A DNA stretch of 64,000 bases from an uncultured Pseudohongiella sp. (GCA_951812715.1 OX638323.1:2956577-3020576); one strand, 5' to 3'; counted from the stretch's first letter, positions 19,753 to 31,147 are shown. Notes: generated from the letters alone by a model not told the origin. A program made the numbers and translations.

Positions 19753-21015
19753 GTGCACTTGGCCTACTTCCAGGCAACGCTGGGAATATTCGCGTTCATC
19801 GGCATTGCCATCGTGTTGAGCGAACAGCGCCGGCTGCCGAGCTGGCGCCTGGTTGCCGGCGGTCTTGGACTGCAATTCCTGTTTGCCCTGCTAGTGTTCC
19901 GGTTGGAGGCCGTGCAGGTGGCATTGCGCGGCATCAATCAAGTGGTTCAGGCGATTACCGCGTCTGTCGAAACAGGAACAGTCTTCGTTTTCGGCTATCT
20001 CGGAGGCGACCCGGCCAATGTGGCCTATCCGTTCGAAGTAAGCGACGCCAATGCCACGATCATTCTGGCATTTCGCATCCTGCCGCTGATACTGTTCGTT
20101 ACCGCCTTTTCCGCCGTGCTCTGGCATTTGCGCATTCTGCCGTTGCTGGTGCGTGGCTTTTCCCATGTTTTGCGGCGCGGCCTCGGCGTCGGCGGGGCCG
20201 TTGGGCTGTCCGCCGCCGCCAATGTTTTCCTGGGCATGGTGGAATCGCCGGCGCTGATACGCCCCTGCCTGCGCTCGCTTACCCGCAGCGAGTTGTTCAT
20301 AGTCATGACCTGCGGCATGGCGACCGTCGCCGGCAGCGTGCTCGTGCTCTATTCGGTGGTATTGCAAGAGGTGCTCGACAATGCTCTCGGCCACGTGCTC
20401 ACCGCCTCGGTGATCAGTGCTCCCGCGGCCATCATGCTGGCGGCGATAATGGTGCCGGAGACCAGCCAAAGCAATGCTGACGAGGTCGAGCTGCACAGCA
20501 GCTACCAGAGCGTGATGGACGCCATCACCAAGGGCACCGGCGACGGTTTGCGCCTAATGCTCAATGTGGCTGCCATGCTGATCGTTCTCGTCGCCCTGGT
20601 AGCGCTGATCAACAGCCTGCTCGCGCTGCTGCCCCAGATCGGCGGACAGGATATCAGCTTGCAGGGCGTGTTCGGCTGGCTGTTCGCGCCGCTGGTATGG
20701 TTGATGGGGATTCCCTGGAGCGAAGCGCCGCTGGCGGGCAGCCTCATGGGAACGAAAACCGTTTTGAACGAACTGCTCGCCTATCTCGCGCTGGCGGAAC
20801 TGCCGGCAGGAACGTTGGGCGAGCGTTCGACCGTCATTCTCACCTATGCGCTTTGCGGCTTCGCCAACTTCGGCAGTCTGGGCATCATGACCGCGGGATT
20901 GAGCGGCATGTGCCCGGAACGCGGCGAAGAAATAGTAGGGCTCGCCATGAAGACGCTGGTATCCGGCACCCTGGCCACTTGCATGACCGGGGCAATTGCC
21001 GGAATGCTCATCTGA
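19753..21015 (+). CDS. concentrative nucleoside transporter (CNT/NupC family)
   Basis: 420-residue membrane protein importing nucleosides with H+ or Na+. It shows the CNT gate domains (FRILPLILFVTAFSAVLWH, then GLSAAANVFLGMVESP with the conserved ESP-type loop) and the C-terminal core (GTKTVLNELLAYLAL, YALCGFANFGSLGI). The start is GTG at 19753 with no clear ribosome site, so the N-terminus is slightly uncertain. The adenosine-kinase-like gene at 11682 could act on the imported nucleosides, but it is not adjacent. Confidence 0.92.
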   Translation: MHLAYFQATLGIFAFIGIAIVLSEQRRLPSWRLVAGGLGLQFLFALLVFRLEAVQVALRGINQVVQAITASVETGTVFVFGYLGGDPANVAYPFEVSDANATIILAFRILPLILFVTAFSAVLWHLRILPLLVRGFSHVLRRGLGVGGAVGLSAAANVFLGMVESPALIRPCLRSLTRSELFIVMTCGMATVAGSVLVLYSVVLQEVLDNALGHVLTASVISAPAAIMLAAIMVPETSQSNADEVELHSSYQSVMDAITKGTGDGLRLMLNVAAMLIVLVALVALINSLLALLPQIGGQDISLQGVFGWLFAPLVWLMGIPWSEAPLAGSLMGTKTVLNELLAYLALAELPAGTLGERSTVILTYALCGFANFGSLGIMTAGLSGMCPERGEEIVGLAMKTLVSGTLATCMTGAIAGMLI

Positions 21016-21030
21016 GCCCGAGAGCCTGAA

Positions 21031-22719
21031 TCAGTTGCGCAAAGCCGCGCTGGCGTCCCGCGTCTCCTTGAACTCGTTGCCCTGGTACCACTCGGGCCAG
21101 GTCGATTCATTCGCCAGCCGTTCGCCGATCTCGAAGTACAGCAATACATCCTCGGCGGCGCCGGTCAGATCCCAGTCCGGATCGTATTCGTCGCCCGGCG
21201 CGTGGTAACGGTTGGCGACATAATCCTCGGACTGTTCGACACCCCAGTCATTGCCGTTGTCCCTGCTATCGGTGCCGCCTTCAGCATAAAGCGCGGGCAC
21301 GCCGGCCCGGGCGAAATTGAAATGATCCGAGCGGTAGTAGAAGCCACGTTCCGGGGTCGGCTCGCGAACGATTACGCGATCCTGGCCGCTAACCGCGTCG
21401 GCAAGATAGTCTTCGAGTTCACTGCTGCCATAGCCAATGACGACGATATCGCGCACTTGTCCCCAGGTGCTCAAGGCGTCCATGTTGATATTCGCCACCG
21501 TGCTTGCAAGCGGATAGACCGGATTCTCGACATACCATTGGGAACCGAGCAGACCCGACTCTTCCGCCGTAACGGCGAGGAAGACGACGGTGCGTTCCGG
21601 CGGCGCGGGCTGTTCCATGTGCATTCCAGCCAGGGCAAGCAGGGCGGCGGTGCCGGTGGCATTGTCGACGGCGCCGTTCCAGATATTGTCGCCTTCCATG
21701 TCCGCCACCATGCCGAGATGATCCCAATGGGCGGTATAAATGATCGTTTCATCCGGGCGCGACGTTCCGGGGATTGCGGCGATGACGTTCTGGGAACTCG
21801 AACCGCGTACGCTGGTTTCGACCGACATGCTCGCGCTGATATCACCGAGCGGCATTGCGCTGAAGCCAGGCTCGGCGGCGGCCGCCTTCATTTCGGCGTA
21901 GTCCATTCCGGCCGCGGCAAACAGCGCTGCGGCGGTTTCCCGCGTGATCCAGCCTTCGATCGGGGCGAGATGGGAATTGCCGTTTTCCGCCGCCAGGGTG
22001 ATCTGCGGACCGGACCAGCTATTTTCGACCACATCCCAGCCATAACCGGCCGGACCGGTTTCGTGCACGATCAGGATGCCCGCCGCGCCCTGGCGCGCGG
22101 CTTCCTCGAATTTGTAGACCCAGCGCCCGTAATAGGTCATGGCATTGCCGTTAAATAGTTCCGCATCCTGGGTCGCATAGCCGGGATCGTTCACGAGCAC
22201 GACCACAGTCTTGCCCGAGGCGTCCACGTTGGCATAGTCGTTCCAGCCCCGTTCCGGCGCGACGATGCCATAGCCGACGAACACCATTTCGCTGTCTTCC
22301 ACGACGATGGGCGAGTCATGCTGACGACTGCCGATCACCATTTCAGTCTTGTAGGCAGGGCTGGCGTCAAAGCTGCCGGAAAATTGCAGTAGGGGATCGG
22401 TCGTGGCGGTGATCTCGACCACGTCGACCTGTTGCAGATAGGAATCGCCATTGCCCGGCCCGACGCCAAGGGTGCTGAACCGCTCCGTCAGATAATCAAT
22501 TGTGCGTTGGCCGCCGGGAGTAGCCGGAGCGCGGCCTTCGAATTCATCCGAAGCGAGGATGGCCGTGTGTTCATGCAAGATGCCGGCAACCTCTTCACGA
22601 GCGCTCGCCGGCGCCGATTCGGGAGCGCTTTCGATGGCCGGAGCGCTGTCGGTGGCGGAATCGCCGCAGGCGGCAAGAATCAGGGAAATGCAAAGCACTC
22701 CTGGCAGTCGGTATTTCAT
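21031..22719 (-). CDS. M28-family zinc metallopeptidase lipoprotein
   Basis: 562 residues. The lipobox LAAC at residue 15-18 predicts a lipoprotein. A PA-like insert lies in the middle. The catalytic M28 domain shows the zinc ligands in order: AHWDHLG, GAVDNATGTAALLALA, TAEESGLLGS, NMDAL and SDHFNFARAGVPALY. Related enzymes are aminopeptidases or carboxypeptidases acting in the periplasm or outside. The start has GAGG six bases upstream. It is convergent with the nucleoside transporter (15 bases between ends). Confidence 0.9.
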   Translation of the reverse strand: MKYRLPGVLCISLILAACGDSATDSAPAIESAPESAPASAREEVAGILHEHTAILASDEFEGRAPATPGGQRTIDYLTERFSTLGVGPGNGDSYLQQVDVVEITATTDPLLQFSGSFDASPAYKTEMVIGSRQHDSPIVVEDSEMVFVGYGIVAPERGWNDYANVDASGKTVVVLVNDPGYATQDAELFNGNAMTYYGRWVYKFEEAARQGAAGILIVHETGPAGYGWDVVENSWSGPQITLAAENGNSHLAPIEGWITRETAAALFAAAGMDYAEMKAAAAEPGFSAMPLGDISASMSVETSVRGSSSQNVIAAIPGTSRPDETIIYTAHWDHLGMVADMEGDNIWNGAVDNATGTAALLALAGMHMEQPAPPERTVVFLAVTAEESGLLGSQWYVENPVYPLASTVANINMDALSTWGQVRDIVVIGYGSSELEDYLADAVSGQDRVIVREPTPERGFYYRSDHFNFARAGVPALYAEGGTDSRDNGNDWGVEQSEDYVANRYHAPGDEYDPDWDLTGAAEDVLLYFEIGERLANESTWPEWYQGNEFKETRDASAALRN

Positions 22720-22762
22720 GTAAACCTCATTATCCGAGTCTGAAAAGAAAAGAAAAGAATAC

Positions 22763-22897
22763 TACAATGAAGAGACATTCATGTGGATGTCCCCTCGCTT
22801 GCAAGTTCGGCGGTAACTATGTCCTGCCGGAACGTACTTATCAAGTAGCGGGGCTCCTGGTTTAGTACAATGATGGGACACTCATGTGGATGTCCCC
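22763..22897. repeat. two 32-base direct repeats with a hairpin core
   Basis: Copies at 22763-22794 and 22866-22897 differ at a few positions and are 103 bases apart. Each ends in CATGTGGATGTCCCC and can fold, as GGGACA pairs with TGTCCC. They lie in the divergent gap between the M28 and M48 peptidase genes. No transposase frame is present. They may be REP-like elements or remnants. Confidence 0.6.
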
Positions 22898-22963
22898 CAT
22901 TTGCCCCGCCAACCCGCAGCCATTTGAAGGTGAAATTACAATTCCCAACAGGAGAAGGGCAAG

Positions 22964-23797
22964 ATGTTGAAAACCATAAAGAGTCTTTTTGTCGCGGGCC
23001 TGCTCGCAGGCTTTCTTGCGAGCTGCGCCACGAGCCCCACCGGGAGGAGTCAGTTGCTGATTGTTTCGCCTGAAGCTGCGATTCAGCGGTCGGCGCTGAC
23101 CTATGCCGAGATGGTGGACAGCGCCGCCAGTTCGGACAAGTTGCTGAATGATCCCGCCTTGGCGGAACGGGTCGGCGCGATCACTGGCCGTCTGGTTGCC
23201 CGGGCCGTGGAAGTCTGGCCCCATACCGCCGGTTGGAACTGGAGCGTGATGCTGATCGATGACCCGGATACTCCAAACGCATTTTGCACCGCAGGCGGCT
23301 TGATGGGCGTTTACAGCGGACTGGTCAGCCGGCTCGATCTGAATGACGATGAATTGGCTCAGGTCATGGGTCATGAGATCGGTCATGCAATTGCCAATCA
23401 CACGGCGGAGAAGATGTCGATGTCAGCGGTTCAGCGCATCGCGGTGTTGGCAGTCGGACTGGAAACCGAGGACCGGGATCTCGCCGATCTGACGAATTCG
23501 CTAACTCAATTGGGAGTATTGTTGCCTAACAGCCGCACTGCGGAACGCGAAGCGGATCAGATTGGTATGGAACTGGCGGTGCAGGCGGGATATGACCCCG
23601 CTGCCGGGGAATCGGTTTGGCAGAAGTTCGCCGATTTACCCGGCGATAGTCCACCGGAATTTCTCAGTACGCACCCTTCCCGGGAAAGCCGAGGAGATCG
23701 TCTTAAGCAACTGGCGCAGCAGTACCGTGGCCAAGCTCCCGCCAATCCTCCCGAACCCTATCCCGTCACGGTGCATTGGGATTCCGGAACCAATTAG
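22964..23797 (+). CDS. M48-family zinc metallopeptidase lipoprotein (LoiP/YcaL-like)
   Basis: 277 residues. A lipobox (LASC) follows the signal, giving an outer-membrane-type lipoprotein. The catalytic motif HEIGHAIANHTAEKMS is the HExxH zinc site, and the third ligand is the Glu in READQIGMELA. Length and layout match the small M48 lipoproteins such as LoiP/YcaL, which take part in envelope quality control. A strong GGAG-type ribosome site (AGGAGAAGGGCAAG) precedes the ATG. Confidence 0.9.
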   Translation: MLKTIKSLFVAGLLAGFLASCATSPTGRSQLLIVSPEAAIQRSALTYAEMVDSAASSDKLLNDPALAERVGAITGRLVARAVEVWPHTAGWNWSVMLIDDPDTPNAFCTAGGLMGVYSGLVSRLDLNDDELAQVMGHEIGHAIANHTAEKMSMSAVQRIAVLAVGLETEDRDLADLTNSLTQLGVLLPNSRTAEREADQIGMELAVQAGYDPAAGESVWQKFADLPGDSPPEFLSTHPSRESRGDRLKQLAQQYRGQAPANPPEPYPVTVHWDSGTN

Positions 23798-23806
23798 GGA
23801 CTGTTA

Positions 23807-24319
23807 CTAGTTCTGCGGGGCAGCGTCCGATTCGTCCCGCCTTGGCGGCAGATCGCGGCCTCGCGGGCCGTCGCGATCGGCTCGGTCCCGGCCGCCTCGC
23901 CTGACGAATTCGGTCGCGGCCTGTCGCTCTTCCGGGGTCAGCAGTTCAAGTAATTCAATAGTCCGTTCGTGGGACAGCGCCTGGTAGTCCATGCTGAGCT
24001 CGCGCAATTGGGCGAAAGCATCCGTGAGCGCTTCCTGATCGAACGACTCGTTACCGATGAGTTCATTCACACGGCGCTGGGCGCGGAACATCTCGATTCG
24101 AGCCGGGCGTACCGATTCGAAACCTTCACGCGCCGCAGGCTGGAGTTCGGCGCGCCGCTCCTCGGAAAGATCCCGCAGAATCCAGCCGGTTGAAGGGGGG
24201 ACCAGCGGCTGGACGTAGTCGCGTGCGTTCGCCATGCGCCAACCCATGCCGCCGATCAGCAGCAGGTTCAGCGCCAGCGATGCAAGTAGCAGAACGGCGA
24301 GCAAGTTGCGTTTATTCAT
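23807..24319 (-). CDS. periplasmic metal/stress-sensor-like protein (CnrX/Spy-type)
   Basis: 170 residues with one N-terminal membrane segment (LLAVLLLASLALNLLLIGG) and a periplasmic helical domain containing SEERRAELQPAA and LLTPEERQAATEF. These are features of the heavy-metal-resistance/CnrX/Spy helical hairpin family. The C-terminus is Arg/Asp-rich. It overlaps the anti-sigma gene by 8 bases and has GGAGG upstream of the ATG. The three-gene order sigma, anti-sigma and periplasmic protein resembles signal-responsive ECF systems such as CnrYXH. The signal is unknown. Confidence 0.72.
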   Translation of the reverse strand: MNKRNLLAVLLLASLALNLLLIGGMGWRMANARDYVQPLVPPSTGWILRDLSEERRAELQPAAREGFESVRPARIEMFRAQRRVNELIGNESFDQEALTDAFAQLRELSMDYQALSHERTIELLELLTPEERQAATEFVRRGGRDRADRDGPRGRDLPPRRDESDAAPQN

Positions 24320-24773
24320 TGTCTGCCTCCGCAACGGGTTCGGCAAAGTCGTACAGCGACAGCAGATATAGCTCCTGGTCCCAATAGGCATAGCCGGGAT
24401 CCCGCGCATCTAGGCCGAAACTGAACCAGCCCGACAAGGCGATGCCGAAAACAAGCGGTACGCAGGCGGCAAATGCCGGCCGCCACCAGGCCAGCATGGA
24501 ATCGTCCGGCCTCAGCCAATTGATGACTCGATCCGCCAACGCGGCGGTCTTCGCCGGCCGGGGTCGGCGCAGCACACTTGTTTCCAGGTCAGGAAATTCC
24601 GGCGCCTCGATCCGGTCGAGCAAGTTTTCCAGCCGCCCTTGTTGTACCAGTAATTCGCGCGCCCTGGCGCTTTCGCGCAGCAGGGCCTCGGCCTGCTCGC
24701 GTTCCCGCGCCGGCCATGCGGTGCTGTCGCAACCGCGAACGTCAAGCAACTGAGTGAATTGTTCGAGATTCAT
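24312..24773 (-). CDS. putative anti-sigma factor (single-pass membrane protein)
   Basis: 153 residues from MNLEQFTQLLDVRG. The N-terminal cytoplasmic region (about 1-90) is charged, and one membrane segment (about 102-125, WRPAFAACVPLVFGIALSGWF) leads to a short periplasmic tail. It sits directly downstream of the ECF sigma gene and upstream of the periplasmic sensor, the usual position for an anti-sigma factor. An alternative ATG at 24797 would overlap the sigma stop as ATGA; 24773 was preferred because the family usually begins MNLE-F. No zinc-binding HxxxCxxC motif is present. Confidence 0.7.
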   Translation of the reverse strand: MNLEQFTQLLDVRGCDSTAWPAREREQAEALLRESARARELLVQQGRLENLLDRIEAPEFPDLETSVLRRPRPAKTAALADRVINWLRPDDSMLAWWRPAFAACVPLVFGIALSGWFSFGLDARDPGYAYWDQELYLLSLYDFAEPVAEADNE

Positions 24774-24793
24774 GGTGTTTGCCTGTCTTGGGT

Positions 24794-25327
24794 TCATGCC
24801 TCTTCGGTCTGTAATGACTTGCGCAGCGAACGCTTCGCTCTGGCCAGCAACGATTCCAGCGCCTGTAGCGATACATCCATTATCGCGGCGGCCTCCTTGT
24901 TGGAAAACCCCTGATAGTGGCACAGCGAAATAGCGCTGCGCTGGTTCCGAGGCAACTGGCCGAGAGCGGCGCGCAGACGCGCCATTTCTTTATCCGCGGC
25001 CACTTCGTCGAGTGGGCCCGCGTCCTGCGCGGCTTCGTCTTCCGTCGATTCTTCCCGGCGTTTGCGCAAATGATCGACGCAAAGGTTGTGGGCGATGCGA
25101 TGGATCCAGGTCGACAGCCGAGCCTTGGCCGGCTGCCAGCGAGCCGCGTTGATCCACACCTTGAGAAAAGTATCCTGGGCGATATCCTCGACATCGCGCT
25201 GATTGCCGAGCATGCGCCAGGCGTAATGGCTCACCGGTTTCAAATGACGCCGGACAATGGCTTCATACGCGGAATTGTCGCCGGCACAGATCGCAGTCAT
25301 CAGTTCTTCATCGGTCATTACGAGCAA
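24794..25327 (-). CDS. ECF RNA polymerase sigma factor
   Basis: 177 residues. Region 2 shows YEAIVRRHLKPVSHYAWRML and DVEDIAQDTFLKVWINAARW, with the core-binding and -10-recognition motifs of sigma-70 ECF proteins. Region 4 has RSAISLCHYQGFSNKEAAAI followed by MDVSLQALESLLARAKRSLR, the helix-turn-helix for the -35 element. The downstream neighbours are a putative anti-sigma factor and a periplasmic sensor; an EF-hand protein lies upstream on the same strand. It probably controls an envelope or metal stress regulon. Confidence 0.93.
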   Translation of the reverse strand: MLVMTDEELMTAICAGDNSAYEAIVRRHLKPVSHYAWRMLGNQRDVEDIAQDTFLKVWINAARWQPAKARLSTWIHRIAHNLCVDHLRKRREESTEDEAAQDAGPLDEVAADKEMARLRAALGQLPRNQRSAISLCHYQGFSNKEAAAIMDVSLQALESLLARAKRSLRKSLQTEEA

Positions 25328-25425
25328 TCATATCCACCTTCGTGGGGCGGCGCATGTCTCGTCCTTGTAGTAGGGCGGGCGAAGCATGCCACCCGTGTGG
25401 TGGCTGCCTGGATTCGTGATTGCGC

Positions 25426-25974
25426 TCAGTTCTGTTGATCCTGGTTCCGGCGTCCCGCTCCCAGCGCGCCGCCGCGGTTGCGTCGCGCCGTCAATTCACT
25501 GCTCTGGAGCATTCCGTCTCCGTCCTGATCCAGATTGTTGAAAGTGTTGGTGCGATACTCGGTTACGGAGACGACGCCATCTTCGTCCGCGTCCATGCCG
25601 CGGAATCTTTCGCTCATGCGTTGCTGGATCCTTTGCTGCATCTGCTCACGGTTGGGTTCCGCTCCCTGTCCGGCCCCGCGCGGCCGGCGCGGCGCCCCGC
25701 CAGCTCGCTGCCGCTGTCCGTTTCCCCGGAATTGCTCGGAAATGTTGCGTTGCAAGTTAGCGACAAATTCTTCCAGCGTAATCGCGCCATCGGCGTCGGC
25801 GTCTACGTTGGCGGCGATCCGCGATGCCAGGAATTCATCCAGGTTGAGGACATTATCGCCATTGGCATCAAGCCGCGAAAGCCGGCTGTCGCCATTATCG
25901 TCCTGGGCCAGCGCAGTCGTGGCCAGCATCAGAGTTCCGGCCAGCGCTATCGAGCGGGTGCGAGTCAGTTTCAT
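25426..25974 (-). CDS. exported EF-hand calcium-binding protein
   Basis: 182 residues with a signal peptide (TRSIALAGTLMLATTALAQ). Four EF-hand-like loops are visible: DANGDNVLNLDEF, DADADGAITLEEF, DADEDGVVSVTEY and DQDGDGMLQSSEL. Between the second and third lies an Arg/Gln/Gly-rich linker. The ATG at 25974 was chosen because AGGA sits 7-8 bases upstream; longer frames have no better site. It lies 98 bases upstream of the ECF sigma gene in the same orientation and may belong to that unit. Confidence 0.85.
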   Translation of the reverse strand: MKLTRTRSIALAGTLMLATTALAQDDNGDSRLSRLDANGDNVLNLDEFLASRIAANVDADADGAITLEEFVANLQRNISEQFRGNGQRQRAGGAPRRPRGAGQGAEPNREQMQQRIQQRMSERFRGMDADEDGVVSVTEYRTNTFNNLDQDGDGMLQSSELTARRNRGGALGAGRRNQDQQN

Positions 25975-26158
25975 GATTGTGTCCTGGTAGTTTGCGTTCA
26001 TCTGCTTATACGTCAAGCTCCAGGATTCCCGTCGCTTGTCTGAGGCATTCAGGATGGCTTGGCCATGGTTCGGGATGAACCTTGCTGAATCCTTTAGTCG
26101 GATTCCAAAGTCGGTGTAAACTAATCGTCTTTCGCTCAAAAACGAATGGAGCTTTCGA

Positions 26159-27076
26159 ATGACATTTCCATTCTCGCGCGCCCGCCGGTCGGCGGTATTG
26201 TTGTTGCTGGTTTCGCTGGCGCCATGCGCCGGGGCCGCCGAGTACGTGATGGACCCGGATTGGCCGAAGCCGCTGCCGGAAAACATTGAATGGGGTCAGG
26301 TGCCCAATGTCACCATCGATCATGAAGGCTTCATCTACGCCTTCCATCGCTCCGAGCCGCCGGTGCTGAAATTCGATCCGGAAGGTAATCTGGTCGATAC
26401 CTGGGGAAGCGAATGGATCAACCGGCCTCATGGTTTCCGCGTCACTCCGGATGGAAACGTCTGGGCGACGGATTATCATCGGCAATTGGGCAACACGATT
26501 TCCCTGTTCGACACCGAGGGCAATTTGCTCAAGCGTCTCGGCGCGGCCGGATTTACCGGCGCTGGGCCGAATACTTTTGACGGGCCCGCCGATGTGGCGC
26601 AGGCTAAAAACGGCGATTTCTTCGTAGCGGACGGCCACTGGAACAACCGCATCGTGAAATTCGACAGTCAAGGCCGCTATCTCATGGAGTGGGGCAAGCG
26701 CGGCTCAGGCCCAGGCGAATTCAATCTGCCCCATACCCTGGTGATCGACCAGCGCGGGCGCCTGCTCGTGGGCGATCGCGGCAATGAGCGAATCCAGATA
26801 TTCGACCAGGACGGCAACTACATCACCACGTGGGATCAGTTCGGCTGGCCCAGCGGTATGTTCATCGATCAGAACGACATTTTATATGTAGCCGATTACC
26901 AAAGTCTGCGCGGCGTCACATACGGTAGCGCCGAGACCGGCGAAGTCATGGGCTTCATCGAAGGCTCCGAGCCCGAAGGCATCGTGGTCGACGCAGACGG
27001 CAACGTTTACACCGGCGAAGTGACCGGCGGCGAAGGCGGCGACGGCATGATTATTCGCAAGTTTGTCCGGCGGTAA
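26159..27076 (+). CDS. exported NHL-repeat beta-propeller protein (second)
   Basis: 305 residues, signal peptide about 1-23 (RRSAVLLLLVSLAPCAGA). NHL blades include VPNVTIDHEGFIYAFHRS, RPHGFRVTPDGNVWATDY, FDGPADVAQAKNGDFFVAD and LPHTLVIDQRGRLLVGDRG. It resembles the protein at 18536 in blade sequences and is close to the peptidyl-hydroxyglycine lyase-like group. Catalysis is not provable here. A GGAG ribosome site precedes the ATG. It ends just upstream of the rRNA promoter. Confidence 0.82.
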   Translation: MTFPFSRARRSAVLLLLVSLAPCAGAAEYVMDPDWPKPLPENIEWGQVPNVTIDHEGFIYAFHRSEPPVLKFDPEGNLVDTWGSEWINRPHGFRVTPDGNVWATDYHRQLGNTISLFDTEGNLLKRLGAAGFTGAGPNTFDGPADVAQAKNGDFFVADGHWNNRIVKFDSQGRYLMEWGKRGSGPGEFNLPHTLVIDQRGRLLVGDRGNERIQIFDQDGNYITTWDQFGWPSGMFIDQNDILYVADYQSLRGVTYGSAETGEVMGFIEGSEPEGIVVDADGNVYTGEVTGGEGGDGMIIRKFVRR

Positions 27077-27094
27077 TAATTGTGCCGGAAAGAC

Positions 27095-27122
27095 TTGTCA
27101 TTAATGGCGATGCGCGTATAAT
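27095..27122 (+). promoter_or_regulatory. rRNA operon promoter
   Basis: TTGTCA (27095-27100), 16-base spacer, TATAAT (27117-27122), then a GC-rich discriminator (GCCTCGCC). This is the form of stringently controlled rrn P1 promoters. It lies about 280 bases before 16S. The leader between holds a hairpin (ATACCTG/CAGGTAT near 27350) and a boxA-like GTTCTTTGAA near 27375, but no gene. Confidence 0.8.
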
Positions 27123-27400
27123 GCCTCGCCTTGCCCGGTCATGTGCCGGGCTTGTTCTGTAACAAATGGGTCAAGCAATAGAGGTGGGTGCTTGCCGCGC
27201 GGGTCCGGACACATCAGTGCCGGATATTTTTGCGAATGCAGAGATTTCCGCAAGGCAGGCAACTGCGTTAATTTTATTCGAGTCGGCGTGATCTTTCGTT
27301 CCTGTCAGGAGCGAAAGGCCGGAGCGCATGAAAATCATTCAGTTGTCTGATACCTGTTTTCAGGTATTTGAGGCGTTCTTTGAATGTCTCAGCAAGTTAT

Positions 27401-28937
<1,537 letters not shown>

Positions 28938-29010
28938 ACGAGCTGTCTGTATCTGTCGGTAAGTGCTCACCTCTATTGCCTGATCCCTGATTACGGGGAC
29001 AATTCATGAC

Positions 29011-29086
29011 GGGGCCATAGCTCAGCTGGGAGAGCGTCTGGTTTGCATCCAGAAGGTCTGCGGTTCGATCCCGCATGGCTCCACCA
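29011..29086 (+). tRNA. tRNA-Ala (anticodon TGC)
   Basis: 76 bases including encoded CCA. The anticodon loop is TTTGCAT. The acceptor stem pairs GGGGCCA with TGGCTCC and contains the G3-U70 wobble pair, the identity element of tRNA-Ala. It stands 73 bases after 16S. No tRNA-Ile or tRNA-Glu accompanies it in the spacer. Confidence 0.97.
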
Positions 29087-29728
29087 ATTGCGCGACCCGT
29101 CGTGAGGCATTGTTCTGTAAAAATTCGGTGAAAGACATGGCGTCGACAAAGATGGCGTCTGACCGGTAACGGTCGGACATCTGATATGTCGACGAAATGT
29201 ATGCTGTACTTAACAAGTTGTACAAGCGCAAAAATCCGTATGAAATTGTTACGAGTCGCGAGCAGTTTTCTGCATGGCCGGGATTGAATTTCTGGTTATG
29301 CGGTCAAGCGACGAAGCGTGTGTGGTGGATGCCTTGGCAGCCAGAGGCGATGAAGGACGTTGTAGACTGCGATAAGCTTCGGGGAGCCGTCAAACAGGCT
29401 TTGATCCGGAGATTTCCGAATGGGGAAACCCGGCCCTTCGGGGTCATTGCACATTGAATTCATAGATGTGTAAAGCTAACGCGGTGAACTGAAACATCTA
29501 AGTAACCGCAGGAAAAGAAATCAACCGAGATTCCCCGAGTAGTGGCGAGCGAAAGGGGAGTAGCCCTGAAGTGGTGCAGGATTTAGCGGAACAGTCTGGG
29601 AAGGCTGACGATAGAGGGTGATAGTCCCGTACGCGAAAAATCCCGCAGCATGATATCGAGTAGGTTGGGACACGTGAAATCCTGACTGAACATGGGGGGA
29701 CCATCCTCCAAGGCTAAATACTCCTGGC

Positions 29729-29775
<47 letters not shown>

Positions 29776-30638
29776 GGTGAGGGGAGTGAAATAGAATCTG
29801 AAACCGCATACGTACAAGCAGTCGGAGCCTGGCGCAAGCCGGGTGACGGCGTACCTTTTGTATAATGGGTCAGCGAGTTATTGCTGGTAGCAAGGTTAAC
29901 CGTATAGGGGAGCCGTAGGGAAACCGAGTCTGAATAGGGCGCTCAGTTGCTGGTGATAGACCCGAAACCGGACGATCTAGCCATGGCCAGGCTGAAGGTT
30001 GAGTAACATCAACTGGAGGGCCGCACCCACCTATGTTGAAAAATGGGGGGATGAGCTGTGGCTAGGAGTGAAAGGCTAATCAAGTCCGGAGATAGCTGGT
30101 TCTCCTCGAAAGCTATTTAGGTAGTGCCTCATACGTAACTGCCGGGGGTAAAGCACTGTTTCGGCTAGGGGGTCATCCCGACTTACCAAACCGATGCAAA
30201 CTCTGAATACCGGCAAGTTCAAGTATGGGAGACAGACGGCGGGTGCTAACGTCCGTCGTCGAGAGGGAAACAACCCAGACCGTCAGCTAAGGTCCCTAAT
30301 ATCAGTTAAGTGGGAAACGATGTGGGAAGGCCCAAACAGCTAGGAGGTTGGCTTAGAAGCAGCCATCCTTTAAAGAAAGCGTAATAGCTCACTAGTCGAG
30401 TCGGCCTGCGCGGAAGATGTAACGGGGCTAAACTGATAACCGAAGCTACGGATATCGCACGTTCGCGTGCGATATGGTAGAGGAGCGTTCTGTAAGCGGG
30501 TGAAGCCGGGCCGGGAGGCCTGGTCGACGTATCAGAAGTGCGAATGCTGACATGAGTAACGATTAGGGGGGTGAAAAGCCTCCCCGCCGAAAGATCGAGG
30601 TTTCCTGCCCAACGTTAATCGGGGCAGGGTGAGTCGGC

Positions 30639-30671
<33 letters not shown>

Positions 30672-31112
30672 GAAACCGGTTAAAATTCCGGTACCCGACT
30701 TTGCTGCGATGGAGGGACGGAGAAGGCTGGACCGGCACGGTGTTGGTTATCCGTGTTCAAGCGTGTAGGTAGGAAGCTTTGGGAAATCCGGGTTTCCGTT
30801 AATCTGAGGCGTGATGACGATCTTCCCGGGTAACCGGAAAGAGAAGTGGTTGAGGCCATGCTTCCAGGAAAATCTTCTAAGCACCAGGCAAAGTTGGACC
30901 GTACTTAAACCGACACAGGTGATCAGGTAGAGGATACCAAGGCGTTGAGATAACTTGGGTGAAGGAACTAGGCAAAATGGTACCGTAACTTCGGGAGAAG
31001 GTACGCTCCCTCCGGTGATCGGACTTGCTCCGTAAGCCGAGGGGAGTCGCAGTGACCAGGTGGCTGCAACTGTTTATTAAAAACACAGCACTCTGCAAAC
31101 TCGAGAGAGGAA

Positions 31113-31147
<35 letters not shown>

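Noticed and set aside
26006-26671. Antisense protein upstream of the EF-hand gene
   Set aside because: It is a shadow of the NHL propeller gene at 26159.
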